Shown one piece after another: positions 12,901 to 25,894 of a DNA stretch of 64,000 nucleotides (its first letter is position 1; every line of letters begins with the position of its first letter). The notes under the pieces are model-generated. The model made no database searches. It was not told the DNA's origin and worked only from the letters and a program-made list of their open reading frames with translations. The DNA is from Apostichopus japonicus (taxonomy: Eukaryota; Echinodermata; Holothuroidea; Aspidochirotida; Stichopodidae), in NCBI RefSeq assembly GCF_037975245.1, contig NC_092572.1, forward strand, positions 27,261,989 to 27,325,988. The letters are read 5' to 3'. The position numbers and the translations under genes were made by a program.

Positions 12901-14158
12901 TTTTTACATTTGTCAAAAAGTTATAGAAAATATGAACGTATTTAGATGATTACAAATTTGACTGTTTGAGTAGTTTTCATGTTGAACCATTTTCTATATG
13001 GCCAAGGGAACCTGTAAACTCTCCAAAATGATATCCTACATTCATTATTCTTATTAGCCATTCGCAATATGAGTTTTGATTTAGACTGCATAACAATAAA
13101 GAAAATATGAGAAACACGGCTTCCTTTTCCACATCAGATGTATTTTTTAATGTTTACATGCTGATAAAAAAGCAGTCCAATAACAAATAGGCAGTATTGC
13201 ATTGTGTTTGTTCACACAAATTACAACATCACATCATGTTGGTTCTCACTATTATCCTAAAATGCTATTACATTTGACAAATATCTATCGGAAACACACA
13301 TGTATAATGTTACACGGTTGACCCTTCAGATTGTCTAACTTGATTATATTCCTGAAAAAGTATATAATTTTGTCATTAAAACCATGCACCATGGAATTGT
13401 TACATTTCTGGTTTGAAGTAGGTGCGATTCAGATCGTATGGTCACACATTTGGAGGAAACATTAATTTTAGCCAATCGTAGTATATGCAATGCCAGAAAT
13501 GAAAAGTGACATTGTCTCTTTGTATGTGCCTGAAACATTTCATACATTCAATGAATGTGAATTTTCTGTTTCCTGAACACTAACACTCTATTAATTATAT
13601 TATGTACATGTTCATCGGCAGATCGTTTGTCACGTGAGTTTTTTTTTTTTACATTTGTCAAAAAGCTATAGAAAATATGCACGTATTTAGATGATTACAA
13701 ATTTGACTGTTTGAGTAGTTTTCATGTTGAACCATTTTCTATATGGCCAAGGGAACCTGTAAACTCTCCAAAATGATATCTTACATTCATTATTCTTATT
13801 AGCCATTCGCAATATGAGTTTTGATTTAGACTACATAACAATAAAGAAAATATGAGAAACACGGCTTCCTTTTCCACATCAGATATTTTTTTTTTAAATT
13901 TTTACCTGTTGTCACCAGAACCATGCACCATGGAATCGTTACATTTCTGGTTCGAAGTAGGTGCGATTCAGATTGTATGGTCACACATTTGGAGGAAACA
14001 TTAATTTTAGCCAATCGTAGTATATGCAATGCCGAATGAAAAGTGACATTGTCTCTTTGTATGTGCCTGAAACATTTCATACATTCAATGAATGTGAATT
14101 TTCTGTTTCCTGAACACTAACACTCTATTAATGATATTATGTACATGTTCATCGGCAG

Positions 14159-14170
14159 ATCGTTTGTCAG
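14159..14170 (+). CDS. Micro-exon variant G
   Basis: ATC GTT TGT CAG, intermediate between A and B: class A with a class B last base. It sits in one of the monomers shortened by about 210 bp. It could be a point change or a conversion tract ending within the exon. Confidence 0.5.
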
Positions 14171-17100
14171 GTGAGTTTTTTTTTTACATTTGTCAAAAAG
14201 CTATAGAAAATATGCACGTATTTAGATGATTACAAATTTGACTGTTTGAGTAGTTTTCATGTTGAACCATTTTCTATATGGCCAAGGGAACCTGTAAACT
14301 CTCCAAAATGATATCTTACATTCATTATTCTTATTAGTTATTCGCCATGTGAGTTTTGATTTAGACTACATAACAATAAAGAAAATATGGGAATCATAGC
14401 TACCTTTTCCACATCAGATGTATTTTTTAATGTTTACATGCTGATAAAAAAGCAGTCCAATAACAAATAGGCAGTATTGCATTGTGTTTGTTCACACAAA
14501 TTACAACATCACATCATGTTGGTTCTCACTATTATCCTAAAATGCTATTACATTTGACAAATATCTATCGGAAACACACATGTATAATGTTACACGGTTG
14601 ACCCTTCAGATTGTCTAACTTGATTATATTCCTGAAAAAGTATATAATTTTGTCATTAAAACCATGCACCATGGAATTGTTACATTTCTGGTTTGAAGTA
14701 GGTGCGATTCAGATCGTATGGTCACACATTTGGAGGAAACATTAATTTTAGCCAATCGTAGTATATGCAATGCCAGGAATGAAAAGTGACATTGTCTCTT
14801 TGTATGTGCCTGAAACATTTCATACATTCAATGAATGTGAATTTTCTGTTTCCTGAACACTAACACTCTATTAATTATATTATATACATGTTCATCGGCA
14901 GATCGTTTGTCACGTGAGTTTTTTTTTTTTACATTTGTCAAAAAGCTATAGAAAATATGCACGTATTTAGATGATTACAAATTTGACTGTTTGAGTAGTT
15001 TTCATGTTGAACCATTTTCTATATGGCCAAGGGAACCTGTAAACTCTCCAAAATGATATCTTACATTCATTATTCTTATTAGCCATTCGCAATATGAGTT
15101 TTGATTTAGACTACATAACAATAAAGAAAATATGAGAAACACGGCTTCCTTTTCCACATCAGAATTTTTTTTTTTTAAATTTTTACCTGCTGATAAAAAA
15201 GCAGTCCAATAACAAATAGGCAGTATTGCATTGTGTTTGTTCACACTAATTACAACATCACATCATGTTGGTTCTCACTATTATCCTAAAATGCTATTAC
15301 ATTTGACAAATATCTATCGGAAACACACATGTATAATGTTACACGGTTGACCCTTCAGATTGTCTAACTTGATTATAATCCTGAAAAAGTATATAATTTT
15401 GTCATCAAAACCATGCACCATGGAATTGTTACATTTCTGGTTTGAAGTAGGTGCGATTCAGATTGTATGGTCACACATTTGGAGGAAACATTAATTTTAG
15501 CCAATCGTAGTATATGCAATGCCAGAAATGAAAAGTGACATTGTCTCTTTGTATGTGCCTGAAACATTTCATACATTCAATGAATGTGAATTTTTTGTTT
15601 CCTGAACACTAACACTCTATTAATTATATTATGTACATGTTCATCGGCAGATCGTTTGTCACGTGAGTTTTTTTTTTACATTTGTCAAAAAGCTATAGAA
15701 AATATGCACGTATTTAGATGATTACAAATTTGACTGTTTGAGTAGTTTTCATGTTGAACCATTTTCTATATGGCCAAGGGAACCTGTAAACTCTCCAAAA
15801 TGATATCTTACATTCATTATTCTTATTAGCCATTCGCAATATGAGTTTTGATTTAGACTACATAACAATAAAGAAAATATGAGAAACACGGCTTCCTTTT
15901 CCACATCAGATATTTTTTTTTTAATTTTTACCTGTTGTCACCAGAACCATGCACCATGGAATCGTTACATTTCTGGTTCGAAGTAGGTGCGATTCAGATT
16001 GTATGGTCACACATTTGGAGGAAACATTAATTTTAGCCAATCGTAGTATATGCAATGCCAGGAATGAAAAGTGACATTGTCTCTTTGTATGTGCCTGAAA
16101 CATTTCATACATTCAATGAATGTGAATTTTCTGTTTCCTGAACACTAACACTCTATTAATGATATTATGTACATGTTCATCGGCAGATCGTTTGTCACGT
16201 GAGTTTTTTTTTTACATTTGTCAAAAAGCTATAGAAAATATGCACGTATTTAGATGATTACAAATTTGACTGTTTGAGTAGTTTTCATGTTGAACCATTT
16301 TCTATATGGCCAAGGGAACCTGTAAACTCTCCAAAATGATATCTTACATTCATTATTCTTATTAGCCATTCGCAATATGAGTTTTGATTTAGACTACATA
16401 ACAATAAAGAAAATATGAGAATCATAGCTACCTTTTCCACATCAGATGTATTTTTTAATTTTTACATGCTGATAAAAAAGCAGTCCAATAACAAATAGGC
16501 AGTATTGCATTGTGTTTGTTCACACTAATTACAACATCACATCATGTTGTTTCTCACTATTATCCTAAAATGCTATTACATTTGACAAATATCTATCGGA
16601 AATACACATGTATAATGTTACACGGTTGACCCTTCAGATTGTCTAACTTGAATAATATTCCTGAGAGAAGTATATAATTTTGTCACCAGAACCATGCACC
16701 ATGGAATCGTTACATTTCTGGTACGAAGTAGGTGCGATTTAGATTGTATGGTCACACATTTGGAGGAAACATTAATTTTAGCCAATCGTAGTATATGCAA
16801 TGCCGATTGAAAAGTGACATTGTCTCTTTGTATGTGCCTGAAACATTTCATACATTCAATGAATGTGAATTTTCTGTTTCCTGAACACTAACACTCTATT
16901 AATTATATTATGTACATGTTCATCGGCAGATGGTGTGTCAGGTGAGTTTTTTTTTTTACACTTGTCAAATAGCTATGGAAAATATGCACGTATTTAGATG
17001 ATTACAAATTTGACTGTTTGAGTAGTTTTCATGTTGAACCATTTTCTATATGGCCAAGGGAACCTGTAAACTCTCCAAAATGATATCTTACATTCATTTT

Positions 17101-18421
17101 TCTTATTAGCCATTCGCAATATGAGTTTTGATTTAGACTACATAACAATAAAGGAAATATGAGAAACACGGCTTCCTTTTCCACATCAGATTTTTTTTTA
17201 AAGTTTTACCTGCTGATAAAAAAGCAGTCCAATAACAACTAGGCAGTATTGCATTATGTTTGATAACACTAATTACAACATCACATCATGTTGGTACTCA
17301 CTAATATCCTAAAATGCTATTACATTTGACAAATATCTATAGTAAATACACATGTATAATGTTATACGGTTGACCTTTCAGATTGTCTAACTTGCATATT
17401 ATTCCTGATAGAAGTATATAAATTTGTCATCAAAACCATGCACCATGGAATGGTTACATTTCTGGATTGAAGTAGGTGCGATTCAGATTGTATGGTCACA
17501 CATTTGGAGGAAACATTAATTTTAGCCAATCGTAGTATATGCAATGCCGAATGAAAAGTGACATTGCCACTTTGTATGTGCCTGAAACATTTCATACATT
17601 CAATGAATGTGAATTTTCTGTTTCCTGAACACTAACACTCTATTAATTATATTATGTACATGTTCATCGGCAGATCGTTTGTCACGTGAGTTTTTTTTTT
17701 TACATTCGTCAAAAGGCTATGGAAAATATGCACGTATTTAGATGATTACAAATTTGACTGTTTGAGTAGTTTTCATGTTGAACCATTTTCTATATGGCCA
17801 AGGGAACCTGTTAACTCTCCAAAATGATATCTTACATTCATTTTTCTTATTAGCCATTCGCAATATGAGTTTTGATTTAGACTATATAACAATAAAGAAA
17901 ATATGAGAAACACGGCTTCCTTTTCCACATCAGATTTTTTTTCTTCAAATTTTGACCTGCTGATCAAAAAAAGCAGTCCAATAACAAATAGGCATCATTG
18001 CATTGTGTTTGTTCACACTAATTACATCATCACATCATGTTGGTACTCACTAATATCCTAAAATGCTATTACATTTGACAAATATCTATAGTAAATACAC
18101 ATGTATAATGTTATACGGTTGACCTTTCAGATTGTCTAACTTGAATATTATTCCTGATAGAAGTATATACATTTGTCATCAAAACCATGCACCATGGAAT
18201 TGTTACATTTCTGGTTTGAAGTAGGTGCGATTCAGATTGTATGGTCACATTTGGAGGAAAACATTAATTTCAGCCAATCGTAGTATATGCAATGCCGAAT
18301 GAAAAGTGACATTGTCTCTTTGTATGTGCCTGAAACATTTCATACATTCAATGAATGTGAATTTTCTGTTTCCTGAACACTAACACTCTATTAATTATAT
18401 TATGTACATGTTCATCGGCAG

Positions 18422-18433
18422 ATGAAATGTCAG
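18422..18433 (+). CDS. Micro-exon variant F
   Basis: ATG AAA TGT CAG (MKCQ). It differs from B only in codon 2, where all three bases change (GTG to AAA). Acceptor tgttcatcggcag and donor GTGAGT are intact. Single copy in the window. Confidence 0.5.
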
Positions 18434-18881
18434 GTGAGTTTTTCTTTTACATTTGTCAAAAAGCTATGAAAAATATGCACGTATTTAGATGATTACAAAT
18501 TTGACTGCTTGAGTGTTTTGTTTTTATGTTTACCCATTTATTTTATTAAATGTAACAAATATCTAGCATGAATTCACATGTATAATGTTACAAGGTTGAC
18601 ACGTCAGATTGTTTACCATGAATAATAGTCCTGATAGAATATATAATTTTGTTATCCAAACAATGCACTATGATATTGTTGCATGATATTGTTACATTTC
18701 TGGTTTGAAATAGGTGTGATTTAGATTGTATGGTCACACATTTGGAGGAGTATATGCAATGCCAAGAGAGAAACGTGACATTGTTTCTTTGTATGTGCCT
18801 GACACAATTCATACATTCAATGAATGTGAATGTTCTGTTACCTGAACACTGACACTATTAATTAATTATATTCAGCGGCAG

Positions 18882-18893
18882 ATGAAGGGCCAT
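18882..18893 (+). CDS. Micro-exon class D (type example)
   Basis: ATG AAG GGC CAT (MKGH), with acceptor tatattcagcggcag and donor GTGAGT. The branch-like site is cactgac. The monomer type is distinct (tattaattaattatattcag), and recurs at 26928, 33306, 36707, 45785, 49955 and 52216, with a one-base variant at 41246. Confidence 0.55.
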
Positions 18894-19593
18894 GTGAGTA
18901 TTGTTTACATTTGTCAAATAGCTATGGAAAATATGCACGTATTTAGATGATTGCAAATTTGACTGTTTGAGTAGTTTTCATGTTGAACCATTTTCTATAT
19001 GGCCAAGGGAACCTGTTAACTCTCCAAAATGATATCTTACATTCATTATTCTTATTAGCCATTCGCAATATGAGTTTTGATTTAGACTACATAACAATAA
19101 ATTTTATGAAAATATGAGAATCATAGCTACATTTTCCACAACAAATGTATTTTTTAATTTTTACCTGCTGATAAAAAAACAGTCCAATAACAAATAGGCA
19201 GTATTGCATTGTGTTTGTTCGCACTAATTACAACATCATATCATGTTGGTTCTCACTAATTTCCTAAATTGATATTACATTTGACAAATATCTATAGGAA
19301 ATAAACATGTATAATGTTATACGGTTGACCTTTCAGATTGTCTAACTTGAATATTATTCCTGATAGAAGTATATAAATTTTTCATCAAAACCATGCACCA
19401 TGGAATTGTTACATTTCTGGTTTGAAGTAGGTGCGCTTCAGATTGTATGGTCACACATTTGTAGGAACATTAATTTTATGAAAATATGAGAATCATAGCT
19501 ACTTTTTCCACATCAAATATATTTTTTAATTTTTACCTGCTGATAAAAAAGCAGTCCAATAACAAATAGGCAGTATTGCATTATGTTTGATAA

Positions 19594-19760
19594 ATTCCAA
19601 AACTTACTGGTTTGGATATTTACGAGTGACGAGCTTACCTGTCTCCTCACAACCTTAGCACCTCATTCTACCGTGCCTATAAAGTCCTGGTAAATAAATA
19701 ACACTGTGCGCCCTCTATGACCGGACCCCCCTTCCGGTCCCTCCTCCTTTCTCATGAGAC
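19594..19760 (+). repeat. DIRS left terminal inverted repeat
   Basis: It begins attccaaaacttactgg and shares about 130 bp, inverted, with 25895-26036 (for example taaataaataacactgtgcg and ccggtccctcctcc). The outer 24 bases have no partner at the right end but are found, complemented, in the ICR. Confidence 0.9.
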
Positions 19761-20080
19761 TATTCCTAAAGAGTGGCCTCACGGACACGGGAGTGGGGCT
19801 GGCAAGGTCTGGCCACCCCCAACGACTCCCGTCGAGTTAACTTCCCAAAGTGAACCCCTAACAAAAAATCACTGACGCCTTCCTAGCAGGGGGGTGTAAC
19901 CCTCCCCGGCGCAGCGGGGAGGGGGGACACTCTCCTGAACCCTGCAGGCGGAACTACCCCTTAAACTAACAAGGAGCCTAAAGATTTACGGTCCGCCACT
20001 TGTTACCCTTAGACCAACTTAGGTGAGAACGTAAGTGGAAGACTATGTACGCAAACGCATACGAAAACACCCAGGTACAC
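19761..20080. other. DIRS 3' non-coding region
   Basis: Lies between the left terminal repeat and the recombinase frame. GC-rich, with homopolymer G and C runs. No gene is seen. Confidence 0.6.
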
Positions 20081-21319
20081 TCACCGATAGACATAGTCGA
20101 TGGCTCTCTGGTGGATGGTGGTTCTGTCTATCTGGTGTGAAGCTCGGAGTCGTGAGTCAAGTCGAGCGACCGCTCCTCCGTCCGGCTGTGTCCCACCACC
20201 CTCTCGGGGGAGGGAGGCGGGAATGGAGACAGGTAAGCTCGTCACTCGTAAATATCCAAACCAGTAAGTTTTGGAATATTTACTTCGCTCCTCGCTTACC
20301 TGTCTCCTCACAACCTTAGCACCGAGTGGCACTGCCCGATGGTGGGAGGCCCGAGGGGTGGGACCTGTTACCCACATCACCGCGCTACCAAATGCCGCTT
20401 CGGCGTGTAAAGTGTCGGTCAAGTAGCAGGCGACGAACGTAGTTGGAGTTCTCTACGCTGCTGCTTTGAGTATGTCCTCTATCGGGATGCCGGCGAATAG
20501 GGCTGTAGAGGCCGCGACCCCTCTGACGTCGTGAGCCCTTGGTCGGGCGGTCCCCGATGTGAACGGGCGTATGATCTCTATTAGCCACCTGGATAGAGTG
20601 TCTTTGGAGGCCGCTGCGTAGGGTGGTCGTGGTATGATGAAGAGAGAAGTTGATTTTCTTAACTTCTCTGTCTTGCTCAGGTACCACTTCAGTGCCCTGA
20701 CTGGACACCATCGTTTGTCCTCGGCTACTGATGACATGGTCTTAATTTCCGGGATGAAAATGTCTCCTGGCAAGAAGGTCAAGGTCTGGTTCTTTGCAAT
20801 AAATGACGGGTCTGGAACCATCCTCACCCCGTGGCCCTCAAATCTGATGTGATTCTGCTTGGTGGATAGGGCGTGGAGGCAACTCCTCCTTCTTGCTGAC
20901 GCAACTGCGACGAGGAAGAGTGTCTTTTTTGTGAGTGCAGCCAGGGAGGCGTTAGCCATTGGTTCGTATGGTGGTCCTGCCAGGGCATGTAACACTGCTG
21001 AGAGTCCCCAGGAGGGGGCCAGCCGTCTGATCTGTGGGCGACGATACGCCATGCCTTTGATGAGTTGTGCAATGTACGGGTTATTGCTCAGTGTGGAGCC
21101 ATCTGGGAAGCCCTGGTGGATGGCAGCGATGGCCGACCTGTAATTCCTGATAGTGGAGACTTGTTTCCCTTCTCCAAAGAGTGAGAGGAGGAACTCGGCT
21201 ATCTGTGTCACAGAGGCATCAGGCAGCAGTATCTGTCTCGGTCGGCACCATTGGTCGAACTTCCGCAGACGGGAATCGTAAGTCGCTGCGGTCGTTCCCC
21301 TTCTAGCGTCGGCTGCCAT
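20081..21319 (-). pseudogene. DIRS tyrosine recombinase, one internal amber stop
   Basis: Phage-integrase-type recombinase that would integrate the circular cDNA. The first 288 codons (21319 to 20456) are open and contain an N-terminal SAM-like part (AATYDSRLRKFDQWC), the first catalytic Arg in ASARRRSCLHAL and the HxxR box in RAHDVRGVAAS. At 20453-20455 a TAG stands where the family has Trp. The same frame continues with RTPTTFVACYLTDTL, whose Tyr (codon 20423-20425) is the likely nucleophile. The stop therefore removes the active-site Tyr. The start overlaps the end of RT-RNase H, and the 3' end runs into the ICR; the true stop may lie before 20081. Confidence 0.85.
20225..20323. repeat. 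DIRS internal complementary region (ICR)
   Basis: The first half (20225-20277) is the exact complement of the left end and finishes gttttggaat. The second half (20278-20323) is the complement of the right end and starts atttacttcgc. The join reproduces the junction that would form if the two ends met in a circle, which is how DIRS elements are thought to restore their termini. It also fixes the element borders at 19594 and 26036. Confidence 0.92.
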
Positions 21320-23254
21320 CGCGGCAGCTGCTTCTGAAAAGCCTCTCTGTCGTAGGGAAGACCGGACAGCCTCCAGGCAACTAATTGTAACCCCTTGATG
21401 TCTGGGTGGGAGAGAGTTCCCTGTCTCTGGGACAGTAGGTGGGGCTTGTCCGGTAGACTCACTGGGACGTCCATGAGGAGCTGAGGGATCTCGGCGAACC
21501 AGGGTCTGCGAGGCCAGAACGGGGCTATTAATGTGAACCTGCCCTTGGATTCCGAATTTTCCTGAGGACCTGTTCGATCATACACAGCGGCGGGAAGATA
21601 TACGCATCCATGTGGTCCCAAGAGAGGGACATTGCGTCCGTGTGGTAGGCCAGGGGGTGGAATCGTCTGGAACAGAAGGTCTGGAGTTTGTAGTTCTTGT
21701 GTGTTGCCAACAGGTCTATCGTGGGCCTGCCGAAGATCGAAAAAATTCTGTCGCAAGTCTCCTGTTCCAGAGACCATTCGTTGGGGTCTATATGCCCCCT
21801 GGATAAGGCGTCCGCCATCACGTTGAGCTTGCCCGCGATGTGGAAAGCCCGTAGGATCGTGCCGGAGTCCTCGGCCGCTGTTATCACCTCCCACGCGAAT
21901 CGGCACAGTCTCTCTGAGCGGGTGCCCCCCTGCCGATTGATGTAGGCCACCACTGTCGTGTTGTCGGTGAAGATTGTGGTTATCGTTCCCTGTACGTGGT
22001 CGTTGAAAGCTTCCAGGGCTCTTTTGACCGCCATCATCTCCAGGATGTTGATGTGGAGAGATCTTTCTGTTTGGGACCACGTCCCCCATGCTGTGCGATT
22101 GCTCCAATGAGCTCCCCATCCGGACAGTGACGCGTCCGTCGTTATCGATGTCATTGGTAGCTGTATCGCAAAGGGTACCCCTGAACTCCAGTTGTTTGGG
22201 TCGAGCCACCATCGAAAGTGTTGGGTTACCTCCTCTGACCTGTAGATGAGCGTTGTTTTGTCTGGGTCTGTAGGGTCTGCGGACCTCAGGAGGTGCAGTT
22301 GCAGGGGTCGCATGTGTAGCCTGCACAGTCTCACTATATCGACGAGGCTGGCCATGAGTCCCATGCCCGGAGCCATGTCCCCGTTGGTGACCCCCGGTGT
22401 GCCAAGATCTGTTGTGTGGTCGCCTTGACTGCCGCGACTCTTTCTACCCCGGTGGTAAAGTCCAGTATGGCCCCGAGGAACTGGATCGTCTGGGAAGGCG
22501 AAAGCCGTGATTTCTTCTGGTTCACGATCCAGCCCAGTTCTTGATGGGTCTGGAGCGTTTTGTGGACGTTGTTGGTTGCTTCCGATAGGCTGTTCCCTAC
22601 TACCAACCATTCGTCTAGATATACGTAGAGGGTGACTCCTCTTTTTCTGAGGTAGGCGACTACTGCTCCCGCGACTCTCGTGAAGGTTCTGGGAGCCGTG
22701 GCTAGGCCGAATGGGAGCGCCCGGAACTGGTAGTCTTGTTCTGCGTACCGGAACGCTAGGAATCGTCGGTGTTCTATGTGTATCAAGATGTGCAGGTAGG
22801 CGTCCCGTAAGTCTACGGTCGCCGCCCACATGCCCTTTCTGAGTAGGGGTAATATTAAGTTTAAGGTCTCCATACGGAAGTGTTTTGGTCTGATGTGTTT
22901 TGTGTTCAGGGGTTTTAGGTTTAGAATGGGACGCCAGGTGCCGTCCCGTTTTTTGGTCAGAAAGAAGGAGGACCGGAAGAGTGGTCCCGTCTCTTCCGGA
23001 ACTCTTGTAATTGCCTGCTTGGCCAGCAGGGCCAGAATTTCCCCTTCTAGGGCTAAGCGTTTGACGGGGTCCGTGGGTGTGAGTGTCTGCCTCCCTCCGC
23101 CCCCGAAAGGTGGGCTGGAGGAGAATTCTATTTTGTACCCGTGTCTGACTGTGTCCAACACCCACTTGTCCTCGCCAATAAATTCCCATTGCTGGGAGAA
23201 GTTTGTAAGTCTCCCCCCCCCCCACCGGCGGAATGGCCGCGGTGAGGTGGGCAC
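21208..23254 (-). pseudogene. DIRS reverse transcriptase-RNase H, two frameshifts
   Basis: Minus-strand polymerase. The RT part (23254 to about 22395) shows KKRDGTWRPILNLKPLN, motif A VDLRDAYLHI, motif B LPFGLATAPRTF and motif C YVYLDEWLV; the usual YLDD is YLDE here. At the C-run 22391-22395 the frame shifts. RNase H follows (to about 21555): TDASLSGWGAHW, LEMMAVKRAL, FTDNTTVVAYINRQGG and HIAGKLNVMADALSR. A second shift near 21550-21560 leads to the conserved tail LIAPFWPRRPWF and LVAWRLSG, ending at 21208, where it overlaps the recombinase start. Domain order RT, RNase H, tail is normal for DIRS. Confidence 0.88.
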
Positions 23255-25305
23255 CCATAGGGCTGGGCGGCGAACGCTGGTCGAGTGGAGGAGCGGTCAC
23301 TGTCCCGTCTGGTCGACGTCGAGCCTCTGCCTCCTCTGGGGGCCCAGAGGCGGGTCGGACGGAAGGCTGCCCCCCGGCTTCTGCCTCTGAGAGCTCCTCT
23401 GCTCATAGATTTGGCGGGTGCTGCTCTCGTTCCCCTAGGTGCTCTGCTCTCCCTCGGGCGGAAGGGTCTGGTTCTCTGGGTAGGTGGGGGTCGGAATTCT
23501 GATTCGGCCAGAGTCTCCCTTCGGGCCACCTCTTCTTGCAGTTTCTTTTGGAAGCAGCCCGCAAAAGGTCTTCCCCGAGGATTGGTAGCTCCAGCATTCT
23601 GTCCTTGGCCTCCGTCGAAGGCCAATGGATGGCGGAGACGATGTTTTGTCTACGGGCCTTTACGGACCTGGTAGCGATCCTTGCAAATTGATCGTACGCG
23701 AGCCTGACGAGGGGGCCAAGCAGCAGGAGGAGCTGGCCCGCTTCGTCCCTGGATACTTGGCTGCTGTCCTCAGGGAGTTGTTGGTGGTGTCGCATGAGGA
23801 CTTCGGCTGATAGCATTAGTACCGATGCGAACTTCATGCCCGAACGGGCTGCCATGTCCACCTCTACCAAAAGCTCTTCTAGCTTCCTCTGGTCCGGGGT
23901 CTTGAACACGTGTGTGGATGAGGCCCCTTGTTCGGCTTTTAATCTCTCCTTGGCCTCCTGGGGGATGGTTGGACATCTAAATAGATCCCTTCAGGCCTCG
24001 TCCGGTACCCTGACCGCTCTATCTGCCCTGGCCGGGAAGGCCGTCCACTTGGTCTTGTTGGCAATGGCCTCAAATCTGTCATAACAGGTTGCGTCTACTG
24101 GTATGGTAGTTTTGGGCTTATATGACGCTTCGCCGGTCGCCGTCAATTTTGATACCCGGCCCGCCTTCTGCGGTTGCGTCTCGGGTTCCTCGAACCCCAG
24201 GTGTCGTCTGAATATGTCTGCCGCCCGTGTTATTAGCTCCTGTGGGAGGGTTCCTGCTGTCACGGGCGCCTCCTCCGGTTCGTAATTGTGGCCAAAGCTG
24301 TCCTCCATAGGATCGTAGTCGAGAGGATCTGGATCTATGGGCTCCCCTTCGTCCTCTAAGCCGGAAAGACTCACCGACGCTCTGCAATCCAGAGCGTCCG
24401 GGTCCGGGGCCGGTAGCGGGGCCATGGTCGGTACGGGGTTAGTAGGGCCCGGTGCCACGTCGGCTACCGTGGACGTCCTTTGCTCCAGCAGGGGCCGTAG
24501 CAGGCCGGTGAGTTTTGATAGCCAAGCTGGCTCCTCTTCCTGACGCCGTCTTGGGGACCGGCGCCTCCTCTTGGCTCTTCTGTATCCATCGTCGGAAGAG
24601 TCCGAGGACTCGTCGGAGACTGGAGAGTATCTCTCTCTCCCTACTTTCTCGGGCCGGGATCTCCGTCGGAACCCGCCTCTCCGGCTCCCTGTCCGGCTCC
24701 CTGGAACGGGACCGGCTCCGTCTCCGCGTCCCCTCGGTTGCTCTCTCTTTTGGACCCGAGCCTCCCACGGCCGGAGGGCCGCGCTCTGTGGGTCTGTTTA
24801 GCTGCGGCCCGGACTGAGACGGAGTCTCCAGCCCGGCCGAGCTGTGCCTCTGCTTTGGAGGTCTTTTCTTGGCAGGAGCTTTGCCTTTGCTCCTGACCTT
24901 CCCTCTGGCCGTAACTGATCCGGACGTAGCCGGGGCCGTCAGGGGAATTCTTTCTCTTTCTCTTTCCTCTCTCTCTACCTCTTTCTCTCCTTCGGCCCTG
25001 TCCTGGCCACTCTCCTCCACCTCTCTCTCTACTACTCCCTCCTCCTCTCTATCTCCCGTTATTCCTGGAACCTCCGGCGCCCCGATTGCGCTCGGGATCA
25101 AGTCCAGCCTTCCCTGGAGCTTGCTACGTAAGCCCTCAAGCCACAGGTCGATGTCCTGCCACTGAGCTGGTGTAAACTTAATACACACCAGGCAGGGGTC
25201 TCGTCGAGTGCAGGATCTGCATTTCGGACAAAGGTCGTGTTCGTCCCAGGCTCTGCCTGGGCGAAACATAGAGCAGTTGATGCACTTCAATGGATTGCGT
25301 GACAT
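23128..25305 (-). pseudogene. DIRS gag-like ORF, frameshifted
   Basis: It starts at the ATG at 25303-25305 with a Cys-rich knuckle-like head (CINCSMF, CPKCRSC, CLVC). An acidic stretch, a basic RSRSRSREP stretch and then a helical core follow (QELITRAADIFRRHLGF, KLEELLVEVDMAARSGMKF). It ends in an Arg/Gly-rich tail before 23128. The frame changes near 24440-24458 and again near 23560, and an in-frame TGA stands at 23991-23993. It would be the nucleocapsid-like protein that packages RNA. The assignment rests on position and composition; gag of DIRS elements is poorly conserved. Confidence 0.7.
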
Positions 25306-25894
25306 GCTGAATAACCGGATTAAGGAAGATTACTTCTTAGTGATAAATGAACAACAATAGAAGCTTAACGTAAGAAGGGAGAACTAGGGAGGGAATTAGG
25401 CTTAGGTGGAGCGTAGCGTAACCTAGCAACGGTAAACAAGGTAACGCTACGGGGTGGCCTAACAAGAAAATGCAAGCTGAAACGAAAATGAGAGAGCGAG
25501 AAATACATACAAAAAGAGTGAATATAAGTGAGCAATATGAATCCCCAAAAGGGGGACGAAGAAAACTAATTGGGGGGAAGAAAGCTAGTAAACAAGCTAT
25601 GAAAACACAATCACAACAACACGCCTCAGCGTGGGGAGGAATAGGGCGGGAACCTAGGCAGTTTCGCGGAACTGCTAACCCCGCCGCAAACCAACCCGAG
25701 GAGGAAACGCACTACGAAAACAGTCCCCAAAACCCTCCCTTTTTGACAAAAAGGATACTTATCGGTCAGGAAAGGACTGTCAAACTTCTAAAGATCCGAA
25801 GCTAAAAAACTTCCGGCGATCGTCGAAGAAAACCAAGACAATTTTCCAAGGAAACTATCCACAAGAAAAATATGCGTGTAGGCACTTGGAATGG
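25306..25894 (-). promoter_or_regulatory. DIRS 5' leader region
   Basis: About 590 bp between the right terminal repeat and gag. No convincing frame and no certain promoter motif. The promoter of DIRS elements normally lies in the terminal repeat or here, so this is inferred from position only. Confidence 0.4.

Larger units (their letters stand above)
9146..18893 (+). other. Fifteen 12-nt putative micro-exons, left block
   Basis: Each unit has cactaac (or cactgac) about 40 nt upstream, acceptor cggcag, exactly 12 nt, and donor GTGAGT. Starts and classes: 9146 A, 9893 B, 10637 A, 11386 B, 12129 A, 12878 A, 13622 A, 14159 G, 14902 A, 15651 A, 16187 A, 16930 B, 17674 A, 18422 F, 18882 D. A = ATCGTTTGTCAC (IVCH), B = ATGGTGTGTCAG (MVCQ), G = ATCGTTTGTCAG (IVCQ), F = ATGAAATGTCAG (MKCQ), D = ATGAAGGGCCAT (MKGH). 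Phase 2 is excluded because D and F would contain TGA. Phases 0 and 1 are open. The T-run straight after the donor varies in length between copies, as expected for intron. Splicing is inferred, not shown. Confidence 0.6.
9121..19593 (+). repeat. Young tandem array of about 745-bp monomers, left block
   Basis: Fourteen or so monomers at high identity. The spacing between equivalent points is 743-749 bp, with two short steps of about 537 bp where about 210 bp is deleted (the ttttacctgttgtcaccag junctions at 13905 and 15930). From 9146 to 12129, two monomer types alternate, giving a dimer period near 1,490 bp. The last two units, around 18422 and 18882, are 460 bp apart and more divergent. The DIRS element interrupts the block at 19594, inside gtttgataa/cactaattac. 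Confidence 0.92.

Noticed and set aside
20634-25165. Several + strand open frames of 60-186 codons in the DIRS region
   Set aside because: They are GC-rich shadows opposite gag, RT-RNase H and recombinase and show no motifs.
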